A DNA stretch of 48,978 bases from DATKSG01 sp035531775 (lineage in GTDB: Bacteria; Actinomycetota; Acidimicrobiia; Acidimicrobiales; UBA8190): contig DATKSG010000073.1 in assembly GCA_035531775.1 (NCBI GenBank), forward strand, positions 1 to 48,978, written 5' to 3'. The position numbers and the translations under genes were made by a program. Of this stretch, positions 15,237 to 23,577 are shown one piece after another (the first letter of the stretch is position 1; every line of letters starts with the position of its first letter). Under the pieces are notes generated by a model. The model searched no databases. It was not told where the DNA came from and was given only the letters and a program-made list of their open reading frames with translations.

Positions 15237-16010
15237 CTATCCGCCCATTGCGTGGACGCCGCCGTCCACGTGGAGCATCTCGCCGGTGGTCATGGGAAAC
15301 CAGTCCGACAGCAGCGCCACACAGGCTTGTGCCACCGGCACGGCGTCGCCCACGTCCCATCCGAGAGGGGCCCGTCCGGACCACGTGTCCTCGAAGGTGG
15401 CGAAGCTGGGTATGGACTTGGCCGCCATGGTCCGCACCGGCCCGGCCGCCACCAGGTTGACCCGGATGCCGTCGGGCCCGAGGTCGCGCGCCAGGTAGCG
15501 GCTGAGCGACTCCAGGGCGGCCTTGGCCACTCCCATCCAGTCGTAAGCCGGCCAGGCCACGGTGGCGTCGAAGTCGAGGCCCACCACCGACGCCTGCCCG
15601 GCCGCCCGCAAAAGCGGGGCCATGGCACCCACCAGGGCCTTGAGCGAGTAGGCGGAGACCTCTAGGGCCACGGCCACCTCGGGCCACTCGGCGCGCAGGA
15701 TGTCGCCCCCGAGGCATTCCGGTGGAGCGAAGCCGATGGCGTGCAGCAGCCCGTCGAGCCGTCCCCAGCGCGCCGCCAGGCCTTCGGCCGCCGCTGCCAG
15801 CTGGTCGCCCCGGGTCACATCGATCTCGATGACGTCGACCGGGCCCGGGAGCTTGCGGGCCGTGCGCCTGGTGAGCGACAGGCCGCGACCGGCTCCCGAC
15901 AGCACCACCTCGGCGCCCTGTTCCATGGCTAGCCGGGCCACGGCGAAGGCCAGCGACGCGTCGGTGAGCACGCCGGTGACCAGGATCCGCTTGCCGTCGA
16001 GCAGTCCCAC
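15237..16010 (-). CDS. fabI: enoyl-[acyl-carrier-protein] reductase (FabI/InhA type)
   Basis: A 257-aa SDR-fold enzyme that reduces trans-2-enoyl-ACP with NADH in fatty-acid elongation. The start is the GTG at 16010, giving GLLDGKRILVTGVLTDASLAF, the typical FabI N-terminus with the G-x5-S-(L/I)-A-x cofactor motif. The FabI-specific Y-x6-K is present as YDWMGVAKAALES, very close to the mycobacterial InhA active site. LVAAGPVRTMAAKSIP is the substrate loop and GEMLHVDGGVHAMGG the C-terminus. A longer frame to 16424 would overlap the divergent neighbour and was rejected. A minus-strand TAGGGT lies 7 nt upstream of the GTG. A stand-alone location away from fab clusters is common. Confidence 0.92.
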   Translation of the reverse strand: MGLLDGKRILVTGVLTDASLAFAVARLAMEQGAEVVLSGAGRGLSLTRRTARKLPGPVDVIEIDVTRGDQLAAAAEGLAARWGRLDGLLHAIGFAPPECLGGDILRAEWPEVAVALEVSAYSLKALVGAMAPLLRAAGQASVVGLDFDATVAWPAYDWMGVAKAALESLSRYLARDLGPDGIRVNLVAAGPVRTMAAKSIPSFATFEDTWSGRAPLGWDVGDAVPVAQACVALLSDWFPMTTGEMLHVDGGVHAMGG

Positions 16011-16017
16011 GTGGGCG

Positions 16018-16023
16018 ACCCTA
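16018..16023 (-). promoter_or_regulatory. -10-like TAGGGT for leaderless fabI start
   Basis: Reading the minus strand, TAGGGT is followed by 7 nt and then the GTG start at 16010. This supports the chosen fabI start and suggests a leaderless mRNA. Confidence 0.5.
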
Positions 16024-16097
16024 TCCGCTCGGCCGGGGGCGTCCCCGTCCTCGCCGTCCGCACGGCGCGCCGGTGCCGGTGTGCAAGGGTGGGGCCC

Positions 16098-16757
16098 GTG
16101 CACGTGGGCATCGTCGGAGGCACCGGACCACTCGGACGGGCGTTGGCCGTCCGCCTGGCGGCGTCGGGTCACGCCGTGGTCATCGGCTCGCGTGACGCCG
16201 AGCGAGCCGCCGCCGCCGCCTCGACATTGGGCCGCACCTGGCCTGGTCGCCAGTTGGACGTGAGCGGCGGCGCCAACGAGCAGGCAGCTGCCTGCGAACT
16301 GGTGGTGCTGGCCACCGTGTGGGACGCGACGTTGCCCAGTGCCATGGACTTGGCCCCGTACCTGGCCGGTAAGACAGTGGTGAGCGTGGCCAACGCCCTC
16401 GTGCGCCAGGGCCGGGAGATCCATGCCCTAGTGCCGCCGCGCGGATCGATCGCGGCCGCCGTGCAGGCGGCGGTACCCGACGCCTGGGTGTCGGCTGCCT
16501 GTCAGCATCTGCCGGCCTCCACCATGGCCGACCTCGATGCTGAGCTCGACGCCGATGTGCTCGTGTGCGCCGACCGGCCCGAAGCCATGGCGACCACTGT
16601 CTCCCTGCTCGGCACCGTGGCCGGCCTACGACCACTCGAGGCGGGCACGCTGGCCTCAGCCGGTGCGGTGGAGGCTTTCACGGCCGTGCTCGTCAACCTG
16701 AACATCCGCTACAAGGCCCACAGCACACTTCGCCTGTCGGGCCTCGACCAGAGGTGA
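16098..16757 (+). CDS. npdG: F420H2:NADP oxidoreductase-like protein (NpdG/Fno family)
   Basis: A 219-aa Rossmann protein starting VHVGIVGGTGPLGRALAVRL, with the G-G-T-G-x-L-G NADP-binding loop, followed by GSRDAERA at the end of strand 2, which fits 2'-phosphate binding. The order and length match the F420-dependent NADP reductase family, which moves hydride between coenzyme F420 and NADP. Start GTG 16098 (GTG 16104 is also possible); GGTGGGG lies just upstream. It is divergent from fabI and sits 4 bp before the MshC-like gene. F420 use is common in actinobacteria and would supply reduced F420 for redox enzymes elsewhere. Without a structure or neighbours of F420 synthesis the assignment stays family-level. 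Confidence 0.82.
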   Translation: MHVGIVGGTGPLGRALAVRLAASGHAVVIGSRDAERAAAAASTLGRTWPGRQLDVSGGANEQAAACELVVLATVWDATLPSAMDLAPYLAGKTVVSVANALVRQGREIHALVPPRGSIAAAVQAAVPDAWVSAACQHLPASTMADLDAELDADVLVCADRPEAMATTVSLLGTVAGLRPLEAGTLASAGAVEAFTAVLVNLNIRYKAHSTLRLSGLDQR

Positions 16758-16761
16758 GCTG

Positions 16762-17880
16762 GTGGTGATGCGCCTCTACGACACGGCGCGCCGGACGGTG
16801 GTGCCGTTCTCGCCGGGGGCCGAGGTGACGCTTTACTCCTGTGGCATCACCCCCTATGACGCCGCCCATCTGGGTCACGCCCAGGTGTACCTCACCTTCG
16901 ACCTGCTCCAGCGGCGCCTGCGCGACCTCGGACACGCCACCAAGCTGGTGCGCAACATCACAGACGTGGATGACGACATCCTGCGCAAGGCGCGCGAGCT
17001 CGGTGTCCACTACCTCGACCTGGCCGCCGAGGAGATGGCCCGCTTCGACTCCAACATGGCGGCGCTCGGATTGCTGCCGGTGTATTCCGAACCGCGGGCA
17101 TCGTCGGCCATCCCCGAGATCCTCGCGCTCATAGGTGCCGTCCTCGAGGCCGGCCATGCCTATGTGGCCGGCGGTGCGGTGTACTTCGAGGTGTCCACCT
17201 TCGACCGCTTCGGCCAGGTCAGCCATCTGGCGCGGGCCGACATGCTGCGCCTCGCCGCCGAGCGCGGCGGGAAGCCCGACGACCCGCACAAGCGCGACCC
17301 GCTCGACTTCGTGTTGTGGCAACCCTCGGCCCCCGACGAGCCGGCCTGGGAGTCGCGCTGGGGGCCGGGCCGCCCCGGTTGGCACATCGAGTGCTCGGCC
17401 CTGGCGATGCGGGAGCTGGGCGCCACCGTGGACCTCCACGGCGGGGGTTCGGACCTGATCTTCCCCCACCACGAGTGTGAGGCGGCCCAGTCCGAGGCGG
17501 TCACCGGCACCACCTTCTGCCGGCACTGGCTGCACGTCGGGATGGTGGGCCTGCACGGGGAGAAGATGTCCAAGTCACTGGGCAATCTGGTGTTCGTGGG
17601 TGATCTGTTGAAGGATTGGGACCCGGCCGTGGTCCGCCTGGCGCTCATGTCGCACCACTACCGCGCCGATTGGGAGTGGACCGGCGACGAGCTGGCGGAG
17701 GCCGCCGAACGGCTGGAGCGCTGGCGTGGCGCCGGTCCTGGTAGCGGCGCCCTGGCCGAGGTGCGGGACCGCCTCGACGACGACCTCGACGTTCCCGGCG
17801 CCCTGGAGGCACTCGACGCCGCCGTACGCGCCGGGTCCGGCGTGGGCGACGGGGCGGCGCTGGTGGGCATTACCGTGTGA
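16762..17880 (+). CDS. mshC: MshC-like cysteine ligase (CysRS paralogue, mycothiol synthesis)
   Basis: A class I synthetase-fold protein of 372 aa. Near the N-terminus is YSCGITPYDAAHLGHA, which matches the MshC ligase (CGITPYDATHLGHA), whereas cysteinyl-tRNA synthetases have CGPTVYD..HIGH. HLGH and KMSKSLGN are the two ATP-site signatures. C27, a later ECSALAM Cys and the HH pair of FPHHECE are the expected zinc ligands that read cysteine. The protein is shorter than typical CysRS (over 450 aa) and lacks an anticodon domain. MshC joins cysteine to glucosaminyl-inositol in mycothiol synthesis. A truncated CysRS is the alternative. The true start may be the ATG at 16768, since GAGGTGAG lies at 16751-16758. 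Confidence 0.68.
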   Translation: MVMRLYDTARRTVVPFSPGAEVTLYSCGITPYDAAHLGHAQVYLTFDLLQRRLRDLGHATKLVRNITDVDDDILRKARELGVHYLDLAAEEMARFDSNMAALGLLPVYSEPRASSAIPEILALIGAVLEAGHAYVAGGAVYFEVSTFDRFGQVSHLARADMLRLAAERGGKPDDPHKRDPLDFVLWQPSAPDEPAWESRWGPGRPGWHIECSALAMRELGATVDLHGGGSDLIFPHHECEAAQSEAVTGTTFCRHWLHVGMVGLHGEKMSKSLGNLVFVGDLLKDWDPAVVRLALMSHHYRADWEWTGDELAEAAERLERWRGAGPGSGALAEVRDRLDDDLDVPGALEALDAAVRAGSGVGDGAALVGITV

Positions 17881-17928
17881 CGACCGGCCACCGGGCCGGT
17901 CTACGACGACAGGGAAGAGAACGCGCGC

Positions 17929-19920
17929 ATGGCAGGCGAGGTCACGGTCCGGCTTCCCGACGGCTCGACCCGACAGCTGCCCGAGGGCGCCACCTGGCGC
18001 GACCTGGCCGGCGCCATCGGCCCTCGTCTGGCCAAGGCGGCGGTAGCGGCCACGGCCGACGGCGCGCCGGTGGACCTCGACACACCGGTGGCCGACGGCG
18101 CTCAGGGCTCCATAGTCACGGCCGACACCGAAGCGGGCCGGGCCGTGCTGCGCCACTCCACTTCCCACGTGCTGGCTCAGGCCGTGCTCGACCTGTGGCC
18201 GGGAGCCCACTACGCCATCGGCCCCCCCATCGAGGACGGCTTCTACTACGACTTCGCCCTTCCCGGCGGCGCCACCTTCTCCCAGGACGACCTGGCCCGC
18301 ATCGAGGCCCGGATGCGCGACATCGTGGGCCAGGACCAGCCCTTCGTCCGCGAGGAACACAGCCTCGAGGAGGGCCTGGCGCTCTTCTCCGACCAACCCT
18401 TCAAGCACGAGATCATCGAAGGCGTGGGAGCCTCCGCTCAGGATGGCGCCGGTGGCCTCGGGGCTGAGGCCGCCCTCGACATGACCCCGGGCGGCTCGGT
18501 GAGCGTCTACCGCAACACCGACCGGTTCTTCGACCTGTGCCGCGGCCCGCACGTGTCCTCCACCGGACGCCTCGGGCACTTCGCCCTGTTGCGGGTGGCC
18601 GGCGCCTACTGGCGTGGCGACGAGCACCGGCCGCAGTTGCAGCGCATCTACGGCACGGCCTGGGAGTCCGACAAGGCGCTAAAGGACCACCTGCACCGCC
18701 TGGAGGAGGCCGAGCGCCGCGACCACCGCAAGCTCGGCGCCGAGCTCGACCTGTTCTCGTTCCCGAGCGAGATCGGCTCGGGCCTGGTGGTGTTCCACCC
18801 CAAGGGCGCCACCATCAGGCGCCTCATGGAGGACTACACCCGCAAGCGCCACAGCGAGAGCGGCTACGAGTTCGTCTACACCCCGCACATCACCAAGAGC
18901 GAGCTGTTCGAGGTATCGGGCCACCTCGACTGGTATGCGGAGGGCATGTACCCGCCCATGGAGCTCGACGAGGGTCAGCGGTACTACCTGAAGCCGATGA
19001 ATTGCCCCTTCCACGTGCTCATCTACCGCAGCCGCCAGCGTTCGTACCGAGAGCTTCCGCTGAGGCTCTTCGAGTTCGGATCGGTGTACCGCTACGAGAA
19101 GTCCGGAGTGGTGCACGGGCTCACCCGGGTGCGGGGTATGACCCAGGACGACTCCCATATCTTCTGCACGCCCGAGCAGATGGTGGGGGAGATCCAGTCC
19201 ATCATGCGCTTCGTCTTGGACCTGCTGCGCGATTTCGGGTTGGAGGACTTCTACCTGGAGCTGTCCACCAAGCCCGAAGAGAAGGCGGTGGGAAGCGACG
19301 AGGAATGGGACCAGGCCACCGAAGCGCTGCGCGACGCCGCCCAGGGCATGGGCCTGGACCTGACCCTCGACGAGGGAGGCGGTGCCTTCTACGGGCCCAA
19401 GATCTCGGTGCAGGCCCGCGACGCCATCGGCCGCAACTGGCAGATCTCCACCATCCAGCTCGACTTCCAGACCCCGCAGCGCTTCGGGATCGAGTTCGTG
19501 GGAGCCGACAACGCCCGGCACCGCCCGGTCATGATCCATCGGGCGCTGTTCGGGTCGGTGGAGCGGTTCTTCGCCATTCTCCTCGAGCACTACGCCGGCG
19601 CCCTGCCCACGTGGCTGATGCCCACTCAGGTGACCGTGCTGCCCGTGCGCGACGACCACCACGGCTACGGAGCCAAGGTGGCCGACGCCTGTCGGGCAGC
19701 CGGGCTGCGGGTGGAGCTCGACGAAGCCGACGAGCCCCTGGGGGCCCGCATCCGCCGGGCCAAGCTCGACAAGGTGCCCTACGTGGTGGTGGTGGGCGAC
19801 GACGACGTGGCGGCGGGGACCGTGGGGGTGAACCGGCGCGGCGCCGATGCCCCAGAGCGGGGCGTGGGGTTGGACGCCTTCGTGGCGTCGGTGACCGGTG
19901 AGGTGGCGCGTCGGTCATGA
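17929..19920 (+). CDS. thrS: threonyl-tRNA synthetase
   Basis: A 663-aa class II synthetase charging tRNA-Thr. The N-terminal TGS domain spans about 1-65. The editing domain has HSTSH (76-80) and DLCRGPHV. The catalytic core has MNCPFH (zinc Cys), FGSVYRYEKSGVVHGLTRVRG (motif 2) and the late RHRPVMIHRALFGSVERF (motif 3). The anticodon domain includes QVTVLPVRDDH. Start ATG 17929 with AGGGAAGAGA about 9 nt upstream. It overlaps the HIT gene by 4 bp (ATGA), so the two are translationally coupled. A TACCGT at 17871-17876 could be its promoter. Confidence 0.97.
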   Translation: MAGEVTVRLPDGSTRQLPEGATWRDLAGAIGPRLAKAAVAATADGAPVDLDTPVADGAQGSIVTADTEAGRAVLRHSTSHVLAQAVLDLWPGAHYAIGPPIEDGFYYDFALPGGATFSQDDLARIEARMRDIVGQDQPFVREEHSLEEGLALFSDQPFKHEIIEGVGASAQDGAGGLGAEAALDMTPGGSVSVYRNTDRFFDLCRGPHVSSTGRLGHFALLRVAGAYWRGDEHRPQLQRIYGTAWESDKALKDHLHRLEEAERRDHRKLGAELDLFSFPSEIGSGLVVFHPKGATIRRLMEDYTRKRHSESGYEFVYTPHITKSELFEVSGHLDWYAEGMYPPMELDEGQRYYLKPMNCPFHVLIYRSRQRSYRELPLRLFEFGSVYRYEKSGVVHGLTRVRGMTQDDSHIFCTPEQMVGEIQSIMRFVLDLLRDFGLEDFYLELSTKPEEKAVGSDEEWDQATEALRDAAQGMGLDLTLDEGGGAFYGPKISVQARDAIGRNWQISTIQLDFQTPQRFGIEFVGADNARHRPVMIHRALFGSVERFFAILLEHYAGALPTWLMPTQVTVLPVRDDHHGYGAKVADACRAAGLRVELDEADEPLGARIRRAKLDKVPYVVVVGDDDVAAGTVGVNRRGADAPERGVGLDAFVASVTGEVARRS

Positions 19921-20435
19921 GCCTCGAGCAGCTGTGGGCCGGATGGCGCCACGAGTACGTGGTGGCCGCCACCGACGAGGAGCGCTCGGCGCGCCATGGC
20001 GACGGCGGCGACTGCGTGTTCTGTCGAATCGCCGCCGACGGTCCTCCGAGCGCGGAGAACGGCGTGGTGTGGCGCGGGGAGCTGGCTTTCGCCGTGCTCA
20101 ACGCCTATCCCTACGCCAGCGGCCACCTCCTGGTGCTCCCCCTGCGGCACCTTTCGGGCATGGAGGAGCTGACCGAGCAAGAGGCGGGCGCCGTGTGGAG
20201 TGCCACCCGAGCGGCAGCTTCGGCCCTGCAGGTCGCCTACGACCCCGACGGGCTCAACCTGGGGGCCAACCTGGGCAGCGCGGCGGGGGCCGGCATTCCC
20301 CGCCACCTGCACCTGCATGTGCTGCCGCGCTGGGCGTCCGACACGAACTTCATGACCTCGGTGGCCGGCGTCCGGGTCATGCCCGAGGCGCTGGCCGAGA
20401 GCTGGCGCCGCCTGCATGAGGCGTGGCCCGCCTGA
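19917..20435 (+). CDS. HIT family hydrolase/phosphorylase (Ap4A-type)
   Basis: A 172-aa histidine-triad protein. It has CVFCRIAADG (CxxC zinc-type N-terminus) and the active-site triad HLHLHVLPRW; the LPLRHLSGMEELTEQE stretch is typical of actinobacterial members next to thrS. In mycobacteria the gene in this position (HIT protein beside pgsA) has been described as a diadenosine-tetraphosphate phosphorylase. I infer the same, but a general HIT nucleotide hydrolase cannot be excluded. It is coupled to thrS by a 4-bp overlap and ends 21 bp before the convergent EF-G-like gene. Confidence 0.88.
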   Translation: MSLEQLWAGWRHEYVVAATDEERSARHGDGGDCVFCRIAADGPPSAENGVVWRGELAFAVLNAYPYASGHLLVLPLRHLSGMEELTEQEAGAVWSATRAAASALQVAYDPDGLNLGANLGSAAGAGIPRHLHLHVLPRWASDTNFMTSVAGVRVMPEALAESWRRLHEAWPA

Positions 20436-20456
20436 CGAGCCCTGTGGCCGGGCGCG

Positions 20457-22517
20457 CTACTCAGTCTTGGCCTTGGCCAGGCGCTCAGCCAAGTTGGCCG
20501 GCACCACGTCGTAGTGGTCGTGCTCGACGCGGAAGCGGCCACGGCCGGCGGTGAGCGACCGGAGGTCCACGGCGTAGCGCTGGATCTCGGCCGTCGGCAC
20601 TATGGCCGTGATTACCTGCCATCCCCCCTCGGCGGTGTCGGTGCCCTGGACCCGGCCCCGACGGGCGTTCAGGTCGCCCAGGATGTCGCCCTGCATAGCG
20701 GCGGGCACCGTGACCTCGAGGCGTGAAAGCGGCTCCAAGACCACAGGACCGGCTTTGGCCATGGCGTCGCGGAAGGCCAGGGCGCCAGCCATCTTGAAGC
20801 TCATCTCGGACGAGTCGACGGTGTGGAACTTCCCGTCGAAGCAGGTGACCTGTACGTCTACCACCGGATATCCATAGGCGCCGCCCTGGCCCATGGCCTC
20901 GATGACGCCTTTCTCCACGGCCGGGATCCACTGCTTGGGGATGGCCCCGCCGACCACGGCGTCGGTGAAGTGGAAGCCCTCGCCGCGCTCCAAGGGCTCG
21001 ATGCGAAGCGAAGCGACGCCGAACTGTCCGTGGCCACCGGTCTGCTTCTTGTATTTGCCCTCGGCCTCGGCTTGGGCCGTGATGGTCTCGCGGTAAGCGA
21101 TGCGCACCTCCTCGGTGAGCACCTCAACCCCGAACTTCCGGGCCAGCCGCTCGCAGGCGACGGCCAGGTGGGTCTCGCCCGTGCCGCGCAGGATGGTCTG
21201 GTGGGTCTCGTCCACCCGCTCGACCCCCAGAGCCTGGTCCTCCTCCTGCAGCCGGTGGAGGCCGGTCATGAGCTTGTCCTCGTCGCCCTTGGACTTGGGC
21301 CGGATGGCCACCGACAGAGCGGTGGGTTCGGGGGCGGGCGCCTCCACCACCACCGGCGTGCCCTTGGGGGCCAAGGTGTCGCCGGTCAACGTGTCCGACA
21401 GCTTGGGCACGGCCACGATGTCGCCGGCCTGGGCTTCGGTGACGGGCTGGACCTCTTTGCCGCGCAGCAGCTGCAAGATATGCAGTCGTTCGTCGCCATG
21501 GGTGCGGGGATTGGTGAGCACGGTGTCGGGCCGCAGGGTTCCCGACAGCACCCGCAGCAGCGAGATCTTGCCCACGTACGGGTCGGTAACCGTTTTGAAG
21601 ACACGGGCCAGGGGCTGGCCGGCCGGGTCGCAGCGCACCTCGTGGGTCGACTCGCCGGCGCGCACCTCCAGGGGCGGGCGCGAGTCGGGTGCAGGGGCGA
21701 TCTCGGCCAGCAGGGTGGCCAGGCGGTCGATGCCGACACCGGTGACGGCCGACCCGCACACCACCGGGAAGACGAGGCCCTGGGCCACGCCGCCGGCCAG
21801 GGTGCCCTCGAGCTCCTCGGTGGAGGGAATGTCGCCCTCCAAGTAGCGCTCCATCAAGGAGTCGTCACCGACCACGATCCCTTCCACCAGTTGCTCGCGC
21901 ACCTCGTGCTCCACGGCGGCCAGGTCGTCGGGGATGGGCCCGGGAGCCGGTGCTCCGCCGTCGTAGATGATGGCCGTGTCGGTGAGCAGGTCGGCGATGC
22001 CCCGGAATCCGCTCTCTTCACCAACCGGCAGCTCGAGGGGGGCCACTCCGGCGCCGAAGCGCTCGCGCAGGGCGGCCAGGGTGCGGTCGAAGCTGGCCCG
22101 CTCGCGATCGAGCTTGTTCACGAAGATCAAACGGGGCAGCCCGAGCTCGCCGGCCAGCGCCCAGGCCGCCTCGGTCTGAGCCTCCACGCCGTCCACCGCG
22201 CTCACCACCACGACCACCAGGTCGACCACCGAGCAGGCGGCACGCACCTCGCCGAAGAAGTCGGCGTATCCGGGAGTGTCGATGATGTTGAGCTTCACGT
22301 CGCCCACCGTGCACGGCGCCAGCGCCAGCGACAGCGACAAGTGGCGTTTGGTCTCCTCGGGCTCGAAGTCGCATACCGTGGTGCCGTCGTCCACGCGGCC
22401 TTGGCGGGGGATGGCTCCGGAGGCGAACAGCAGCGCCTCGGCCAGGGTGGTCTTGCCCGCACCGTTGTGCCCGACCAGGGCCACGTTGCGGATCCGGGAC
22501 GGTGGGTAGCTCGGCAA
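20457..22517 (-). CDS. EF-G-like translational GTPase (EF-G2/FusA2 type)
   Basis: A 686-aa protein with the EF-G domain order. G1 is GHNGAGKTTL, G3 is DTPGYADF and G4 is NKLD. Domain II and the domain III-V blocks are present (GTGETHLAVACERLARKFG, TGGHGQFGVASLRIEP, VDSSEMSFKMAGALAFRDAM). In canonical EF-G the G3 histidine is DTPGHVDF; here it is Tyr, as in the EF-G2 paralogues of actinobacteria. Such proteins bind GTP but have weak or no ribosome-stimulated GTPase. The start is set at TTG 22517 because GGGGGAGG lies about 8 nt upstream; a longer frame to 22814 runs through the divergent pgsA. It interrupts the thrS-HIT-pgsA gene order on the opposite strand. Its role may be ribosome-related or stress-specific; not proven. 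Confidence 0.9.
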   Translation of the reverse strand: MPSYPPSRIRNVALVGHNGAGKTTLAEALLFASGAIPRQGRVDDGTTVCDFEPEETKRHLSLSLALAPCTVGDVKLNIIDTPGYADFFGEVRAACSVVDLVVVVVSAVDGVEAQTEAAWALAGELGLPRLIFVNKLDRERASFDRTLAALRERFGAGVAPLELPVGEESGFRGIADLLTDTAIIYDGGAPAPGPIPDDLAAVEHEVREQLVEGIVVGDDSLMERYLEGDIPSTEELEGTLAGGVAQGLVFPVVCGSAVTGVGIDRLATLLAEIAPAPDSRPPLEVRAGESTHEVRCDPAGQPLARVFKTVTDPYVGKISLLRVLSGTLRPDTVLTNPRTHGDERLHILQLLRGKEVQPVTEAQAGDIVAVPKLSDTLTGDTLAPKGTPVVVEAPAPEPTALSVAIRPKSKGDEDKLMTGLHRLQEEDQALGVERVDETHQTILRGTGETHLAVACERLARKFGVEVLTEEVRIAYRETITAQAEAEGKYKKQTGGHGQFGVASLRIEPLERGEGFHFTDAVVGGAIPKQWIPAVEKGVIEAMGQGGAYGYPVVDVQVTCFDGKFHTVDSSEMSFKMAGALAFRDAMAKAGPVVLEPLSRLEVTVPAAMQGDILGDLNARRGRVQGTDTAEGGWQVITAIVPTAEIQRYAVDLRSLTAGRGRFRVEHDHYDVVPANLAERLAKAKTE

Positions 22518-22664
22518 CCCGCGTACCTCCCCCTCGCTGGCGCCGGGTTGTCCCGACGTCGTGGGCGGGAAGCCTACCGGTGAGCACTCCCGCCGGCACG
22601 GGGCTTCCCGGGGCGCCGGGGCCCGACTGGTAGGCTGGCCGGTGATCGTTTCAGGAGGAACCCT

Positions 22665-23543
22665 GTGCTCGATGGTCGCTGGCGTCACGCCGTTGACCGC
22701 ACTACCAAGCCTGTCGGCACCGCCTTCGCAAGGCTCGGCATCACCGCCGACGTCCTGACCGTCGTCGGCCTGGTCATGTCGGCGGTGACGGCCCTGGCCA
22801 TCGGCTCGGGCCACCTGGTGCTCGGCATCTTCATGCTCTTCCCCACCGGCCTACCCGACCTCTTCGACGGCCCGGTGGCCAAGGTTTCGGGCACGGCCTC
22901 GGTGCGCGGCGCCTTCTTCGACTCGGTGTCGGACCGGGTGGCCGACGCGCTCATGCTGGGCGGGGTGGCCTGGTACCTGGTCGTGCGCCACCACGGCACC
23001 GTGTCGCTGCTGCCCTTCGCCATCTTGGCCATGACCCAGCTCATCTCCTACCAGCGGGCCAAGGCCGAGCTGCTCGGGCTGTCGGCCAAGGGCGGGCTCA
23101 TGGAGCGCGCCGAGCGCTTCATCCTCCTCGGGGTGTGCTTCATCGCCGGAGCCGTGTCGGCGTCGGCCTTCGTCCCGGCTCTGTGGATCTTCTTCGGTCT
23201 CATCACGGCCACTGCCGCCGGGCGCTTCGCCAAGGTGTGGCAGGAGGCGGAGGGACCGGTGCGACCGATCCGTCCGGTGCGCCCGGTGCGGGCCACGCGG
23301 GCGTTGCGCATGGACTCGCGGTGGCGGTCGTGGCGCCAGGTGCGGGCCCACGAGCTGGCCGCCGGCACCGCCGTGGCCCGGTACCGTCCCAGCGGTGAGC
23401 CCCTCGGGCGCTGGCGGGCCCGTCGCGAGACCGAGCCGGAGGCACGCCAGGGTCGCGCCTGGCGGTCGCGCGCGGTGCGCGGTCCGTCGGCCCGACGTAC
23501 CCGTGTGCGAGCCGGTCGGCACAACGACCCGTCCGGCTACTGA
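22665..23543 (+). CDS. pgsA: CDP-alcohol phosphatidyltransferase (phosphatidylinositol phosphate synthase-like)
   Basis: A 292-aa membrane enzyme. The CDP-alcohol phosphotransferase signature D-x2-D-G-x2-A-R-x8-9-G-x3-D-x3-D is present as DLFDGPVAK...GAFFDSVSD, with lysine in place of the usual arginine. About five hydrophobic segments follow the motif. Position after thrS-HIT and before the PIM acyltransferase and PimA points to PI/PIP synthase, which attaches inositol (phosphate) to CDP-diacylglycerol. GTG start 22665 with AGGAGG at 22653-22658. About 90 basic residues (RPIRPVRPVR...RRTRVRAGRHNDPSGY) extend the C-terminus beyond the family core. A TAGGCT at 22631-22636 may be its -10. Confidence 0.86.
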   Translation: MLDGRWRHAVDRTTKPVGTAFARLGITADVLTVVGLVMSAVTALAIGSGHLVLGIFMLFPTGLPDLFDGPVAKVSGTASVRGAFFDSVSDRVADALMLGGVAWYLVVRHHGTVSLLPFAILAMTQLISYQRAKAELLGLSAKGGLMERAERFILLGVCFIAGAVSASAFVPALWIFFGLITATAAGRFAKVWQEAEGPVRPIRPVRPVRATRALRMDSRWRSWRQVRAHELAAGTAVARYRPSGEPLGRWRARRETEPEARQGRAWRSRAVRGPSARRTRVRAGRHNDPSGY

Positions 23544-23577
23544 GCTCCACTGCCGCCCGGCATCTGAGGCTCCCAGC

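Noticed and set aside
15237..16424. Long form of fabI with 138 extra N-terminal codons
   Set aside because: The extension overlaps the divergent npdG gene. The GTG at 16010 gives the standard FabI N-terminus and has a -10-like hexamer 7 nt upstream.
18679..19662. 327-codon minus-strand open frame
   Set aside because: Antisense to thrS, whose catalytic motifs occupy the plus strand.
20823..22583. 586-codon plus-strand open frame
   Set aside because: It is antisense to the EF-G-like gene and matches no family.
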